In this document: positions 5,940 through 8,524 of the stretch, piece after piece
Layout: the number at the start of each line of letters is the position of its first letter
Position numbering within the stretch: the stretch's first letter is position 1
Assembly: GCA_944376035.1 (NCBI GenBank)
Contig: CALWBJ010000086.1
Span: 1-8,524 of the forward strand
Source of the DNA: an uncultured Clostridia bacterium
GTDB lineage: Bacteria; Bacillota; Clostridia; Christensenellales; Borkfalkiaceae
Reading direction: 5' to 3'
DNA: 8,524 nt
Notes under the pieces: model-generated
What the model saw: the letters and a program-made list of their open reading frames with translations, nothing else
What the model was told of the DNA's origin: nothing
Databases searched by the model: none
Position numbers and translations under genes: made by a program

Positions 5940-6023
5940 ATGGAAAATAACAGAAAATTTATAAGAAAAATAATACCGGAATTAAAACCGGAATTAAAAG
6001 CCGAATATAAACAGCAAAAATAA
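5940..6023 (+). CDS. Possible 27-residue peptide with a duplicated PELK motif (doubtful)
   Basis: ATG 5940 opens a frame of 27 codons ending in TAA at 6021-6023. The peptide would be basic and charged (MENNRKFIRKIIPELKPELK, then AEYKQQK). A 12-bp tandem duplication falls in frame and gives the doubled PELK. There is no Shine-Dalgarno sequence and no obvious promoter after the terminator at 5835-5875. A strong hairpin follows at 6046-6069. It is likely a chance frame in AT-rich DNA and is listed only because of the in-frame repeat. Confidence 0.15.
   Translation: MENNRKFIRKIIPELKPELKAEYKQQK
5976..5999. repeat. Tandem duplication of CCGGAATTAAAA
   Basis: Two exact 12-bp copies (5976-5987 and 5988-5999), followed by a diverged third unit (GCCGAATATAAA at 6000-6011). 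It is probably a small slippage duplication in non-coding DNA. Confidence 0.8.
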
Positions 6024-6045
6024 AGCGGTAAACAAAATAGAAAAC

Positions 6046-6069
6046 TCGCCGGGCGGTATCGCCCGGCGA
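6046..6069 (-). terminator. Rho-independent terminator after the phosphoribosyltransferase gene
   Basis: Perfect 10-bp GC-rich stem (6046-6055 with 6060-6069) and a 4-nt loop, 19 bp beyond the stop codon of the gene at 6089. On the minus strand it is followed by GTTTTCTATTTTG, a good U-rich tract. On the plus strand only TAAATTT follows. Confidence 0.88.
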
Positions 6070-6088
6070 TAAATTTAATCAGAAAAAA

Positions 6089-6628
6089 TTAAAGCAGAGG
6101 AATGGTAGCGAGATAAAGTACGTCGTCTCTGTTTTTTGCATCGCCTTCTGCGAGCACAAAAGCCTTTTTAAAGATGATACCTCCGGCTTTTTTTACTATT
6201 TCTTCAAGCCCTACAAGACTTTCGCCGGTAGATATAACATCGTCAACAATACCGACTTTTTTACCTTTGATAAGGTCAACGTCATGTTTGGAAAGATAAA
6301 ATTCCTGAGCCTTGCCCGTTGTGATTGACGAACCGTAGGAAACGCTTATACCGTCCTGCATATACAGTTTTTTTGATTTTCTGGCGACGGCGTAATAGGG
6401 CATATCCAGTTCTCTCGCCGCGACGTGCGTGAGTTGAAGACCTTTTGATTCAGCGGTAATAAGGACGTCGCAGCCTTTTAAAAGTTCGGCGATATGCTTA
6501 CCGCAATGTTCGGTCATTCTCTGATCGCCGTGCAGATTGAAAAAAGCGATTTTAATACCGCTCGGCAAGGGCAGAACGGGAAGCGACGCTTCCATACCTT
6601 TGATATCTACTTTAAAAACTTCACTCAT
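6089..6628 (-). CDS. Purine phosphoribosyltransferase, adenine PRTase-like
   Basis: A 179-aa type I phosphoribosyltransferase, which would convert a free purine base plus PRPP to the nucleotide in the cytoplasm (salvage). The ATG at 6628 is chosen because GGGGAGG stands 7 nt upstream. A GTG at 6667 in frame falls inside the promoter -10 and is rejected. The PRPP loop is VGIVDDVISTGES (residues 125-137) with the acidic pair D129-D130. TAESKGLQLTHVAAREL (from 59) corresponds to the ESRG/ESKG segment of Apt-like enzymes, and VARKSKKLYM (81-90) to the flexible loop. The length fits Apt (about 170-180 aa), but Xpt- and PurR-type domains share these features, so adenine as substrate is likely rather than proven. 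The gene stands alone, with its own promoter and terminator. Confidence 0.88.
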   Translation of the reverse strand: MSEVFKVDIKGMEASLPVLPLPSGIKIAFFNLHGDQRMTEHCGKHIAELLKGCDVLITAESKGLQLTHVAARELDMPYYAVARKSKKLYMQDGISVSYGSSITTGKAQEFYLSKHDVDLIKGKKVGIVDDVISTGESLVGLEEIVKKAGGIIFKKAFVLAEGDAKNRDDVLYLATIPLL

Positions 6629-6657
6629 TTGTAAACCTCCCCGTATTTCCGATAAGC

Positions 6658-6686
6658 ATTTTATCACAAAAAAATACGTTTGTCCA
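6658..6686 (-). promoter_or_regulatory. Sigma-A-type promoter of the phosphoribosyltransferase gene
   Basis: On the minus strand -35 TGGACA (6686-6681; overlapping TTGGAC also fits) and -10 TAAAAT (6663-6658) are separated by 17 bp. The start would be near 6651, giving a leader of about 22 nt that holds the GGGGAGG ribosome-binding site. A leader this short leaves no room for a riboswitch. Confidence 0.75.
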
Positions 6687-6744
6687 ATTAAAACTCATAT
6701 ATTCCGAAATTAAAGCATAATTTTAATATAGCCGGGAGGTGGAT

Positions 6745-8524
6745 ATGGGGTTTCACGCAAAGAGTATAGAAGAGACAGTAAAAACGTTTGGTTCGGATGC
6801 TGAAAAAGGGCTTTCGGACGCGGGGGTTAGCGAAAACCGTAAAAGATACGGTAACAATGCGCTCACGCCTAAAAAAAAGAGAGGTTTTTTCGGCAAGATA
6901 GCAGACGCGCTTAAAGAGCCGATGCTTTTAATATTATTGTTCAGTTTTGTTATAGCGTTCGGGGCAAATATAGGTAAACTTTTAAAGACCGGAGACGGAG
7001 ATTTCGGAGAATGTTTCGGAATACTTGCCGCTGTTATTTTATCCGTGTCTATAACTTTGATTATGGAGGGAAGTTCGGAAAAGGCATTTTCCGTACTGAA
7101 CAAGATATACGATAATGTTAAAGTCAAAGTAATAAGGGGCGGATATACGCTTTTTTTGACGCAGGACAGTATTGTAGCGGGCGATATAGTGGTGCTTGAA
7201 AGCGGAGATAAAATAGTTGCGGACGGCAGAATAATAGAAAGCAACTGTCTCACGGTGGACGAATCCGCGCTTACGGGAGAAAGTCATGCGCTTGAAAAAC
7301 AAGCGTCGGAAGTGCTTAATATATCCGTACCGCTTGCAGAGCGTAAAAATATGGTTTATTCGGGCACTTTTGTTACCGGCGACAGCGGTAAAATGGTCGT
7401 AACGGCTGTCGGGGATCAGACGGAAATAGGAAAAATAGCGGGTGAACTGTCCGTTAAACGAGATACAGATTCGCCGCTTCAACACAAACTTGCAAAACTG
7501 GGTAAGACCATAACGGCAATAGGCACCGTTACTGCCGTATTAGTGTTTATTCTCTCGCTTGTAAAACTTATAATGACTGGAGGGGTAACATTTACAAGCG
7601 TTCAGGATTTATTTATTTCCTGTATAATTCTTATAGTGGCGGCAGTGCCGGAAGGACTGCCGACAATAGTGGCGGTATCTCTTGCACTTAACATGATAAA
7701 ACTTGCGGGGGAGAACGCTCTTATAAAGAAGATGATAGCCACGGAAACGGCAGGCGCGGTGAGCGTGATATGTTCAGATAAGACGGGAACGCTGACAATG
7801 AATAAAATGAGCGTATTGAGCGTATGCGGAAACGAATTCTGTCAGGCACCCGATAAACTTTCTAAAAAACCGCTGTTGCAGAATTTTATCTGTAATTCCA
7901 CCGCGGAAATAAGCGGAAAGAGCGAAGAAAGTATGGTTTTCAGAGGTAGCGGGACCGAATGTGCTCTGCTTGTCGCCGCATTAAAGAGCGATAAAAGACT
8001 TGATTATAAAAAATACAGGAAAGAATACAAGATAATAAGCAGAATCCCTTTTGACAGCGATAAAAAATTCATGACGACGGTCATAGAAAACGACGGTGAG
8101 ACGAGAGAACTTATAAAGGGCGCGCCTGAAAAAATAATACCTTTATGCGCGTTTTCCGAAAGGCAGAAAAATAAATTATTCTCAGATATAGAGTCACATC
8201 AGAGAAAGGCGAAACGTGTTTTATGTTTTGCACATCGGGACGGTTACGGAAATTATGAATACGACGGATACGCCGTTCTTGCTGACGCTATAAGACCGGA
8301 AGTGTATCAGGCGGTCAGGGACTGCAAAAAAGCAGGGATTAAAGTAAAAATACTGACAGGCGATAATTACGCCACGGCGTTTGCGGTTGCGGTTGAAACG
8401 GGGATAGCAACAAGCGAGAAAGAAGTTATAAACGCTTCGGAACTTGAAAAACTTGACGATGAAACATTGAAAAAACTCTTACCGCGAATCAAGGTAATCG
8501 CGCGCAGTACTCCCATAATCAAAC
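6745..8524 (+). CDS. Calcium-transporting P-type ATPase (P2 type), N-terminal part; 3' end outside window
   Basis: A membrane pump that uses ATP, through a phospho-aspartate intermediate, to export cations, most likely Ca2+. It starts at ATG 6745 behind GGGAGGTGG (6734-6742) and is open to the window edge (593 codons; the family is usually about 850-900 aa). A cation-ATPase N-terminal domain (about 8-55) is followed by membrane helices near 59-77 and 89-107. Next come the actuator domain with TGES (177-180), helices near 255-276 and 287-312, with PEGLP (302-306) carrying the ion ligand E303, and phosphorylated D345 in CSDKTGTLT. The nucleotide domain has FDSDKKFM (about 436-443) and KGAPE (458-462), and TGDN is at 538-541. 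VAAVPEGLP and ARSTP are closest to PMCA/SERCA-type pumps and unlike heavy-metal P1B pumps. The P-domain hinge and helices M5-M10 lie beyond the window. Confidence 0.94.
   Translation, partial: MGFHAKSIEETVKTFGSDAEKGLSDAGVSENRKRYGNNALTPKKKRGFFGKIADALKEPMLLILLFSFVIAFGANIGKLLKTGDGDFGECFGILAAVILSVSITLIMEGSSEKAFSVLNKIYDNVKVKVIRGGYTLFLTQDSIVAGDIVVLESGDKIVADGRIIESNCLTVDESALTGESHALEKQASEVLNISVPLAERKNMVYSGTFVTGDSGKMVVTAVGDQTEIGKIAGELSVKRDTDSPLQHKLAKLGKTITAIGTVTAVLVFILSLVKLIMTGGVTFTSVQDLFISCIILIVAAVPEGLPTIVAVSLALNMIKLAGENALIKKMIATETAGAVSVICSDKTGTLTMNKMSVLSVCGNEFCQAPDKLSKKPLLQNFICNSTAEISGKSEESMVFRGSGTECALLVAALKSDKRLDYKKYRKEYKIISRIPFDSDKKFMTTVIENDGETRELIKGAPEKIIPLCAFSERQKNKLFSDIESHQRKAKRVLCFAHRDGYGNYEYDGYAVLADAIRPEVYQAVRDCKKAGIKVKILTGDNYATAFAVAVETGIATSEKEVINASELEKLDDETLKKLLPRIKVIARSTPIIK

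Noticed and set aside
5344..6088. CRISPR array, insertion sequence or attachment site in the AT-rich gap
   Set aside because: No regularly spaced repeats of 25-40 bp, no terminal inverted repeats with target duplication, no transposase or integrase fragment and no tRNA end were seen.
6629..6667. GTG at 6667 as the start of the phosphoribosyltransferase
   Set aside because: It overlaps the -10 hexamer of the best promoter and would place the GGGGAGG site inside the coding region.
6629..6744. Purine riboswitch or PurR box between the PRTase and the ATPase
   Set aside because: The predicted leader of about 22 nt is too short for an aptamer, and the CCGAA-like sequences are not arranged as an inverted PurR pair.
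6664..6744. Plus-strand promoter for the P-type ATPase
   Set aside because: TATATT (6698-6703) and TAATAT (6724-6729) are possible -10 boxes, but no acceptable -35 or extended -10 goes with either, so no promoter is annotated.
6753..7485. Two overlapping open frames on the minus strand (6753-7253 and 7039-7485)
   Set aside because: They lie antisense to the P-type ATPase, whose motifs (TGES, PEGLP, DKTGT, TGDN) are intact in the plus frame. The antisense frames have no family features.

Overview
The window looks like chromosomal DNA from a low-to-moderate G+C Gram-positive bacterium, most likely an uncultured member of the Clostridia. The grounds are strong purine-rich ribosome-binding sites before most genes, frequent AUA and AGA codons, very AT-rich intergenic DNA, and the protein types present. 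This placement is inferred from style, not from a marker gene.

Layout. Positions 1-3236 (+) hold a pyrimidine block: the 3' end of pyrF, pyrE, a pyrB whose product carries a PyrI-type zinc tail, then a HAD-family phosphatase of unknown substrate. Two back-to-back hairpins (3301-3376) close this block and also face the end of the next operon. Positions 3510-5343 (-) hold a two-component system: an OmpR-type response regulator followed by an overlapping sensor kinase without a HAMP domain. An AT-rich region without large genes (5344-6088) follows, then an Apt-like phosphoribosyltransferase (6089-6628, -), and divergently a Ca2+-type P-type ATPase (6745 to the window end, +, truncated by the window).

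The most interesting part is the AT-rich region. An 18-bp element with two TTTYAA half-sites at an 11-bp period occurs just upstream of the response-regulator gene (minus strand, 5383-5366) and again, with 15 of 18 bases identical, at 5732-5749 on the plus strand. Each copy is followed at the same distance by an extended -10 sequence (TGnTANNAT). The second copy would start a transcript at about 5772. That transcript has no start codon and consists of a hairpin, a 35-nt linker without any G, and a rho-independent terminator ending near 5875. This arrangement resembles the streptococcal CiaRH system, in which CiaR binds TTTAAG-N5-TTTAAG and drives small csRNAs. My reading is that the window contains an autoregulated two-component system with an unannotated small RNA as an adjacent target. 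The motif and the RNA architecture are visible in the sequence; the regulatory link is inference.

How the genes fit together. PyrF, PyrE and PyrB are steps of de novo UMP synthesis, and the HAD enzyme may be co-transcribed with them. The PRTase probably salvages a purine base. The ATPase probably exports Ca2+. No mobile elements, CRISPR arrays, tRNA or rRNA genes were seen.
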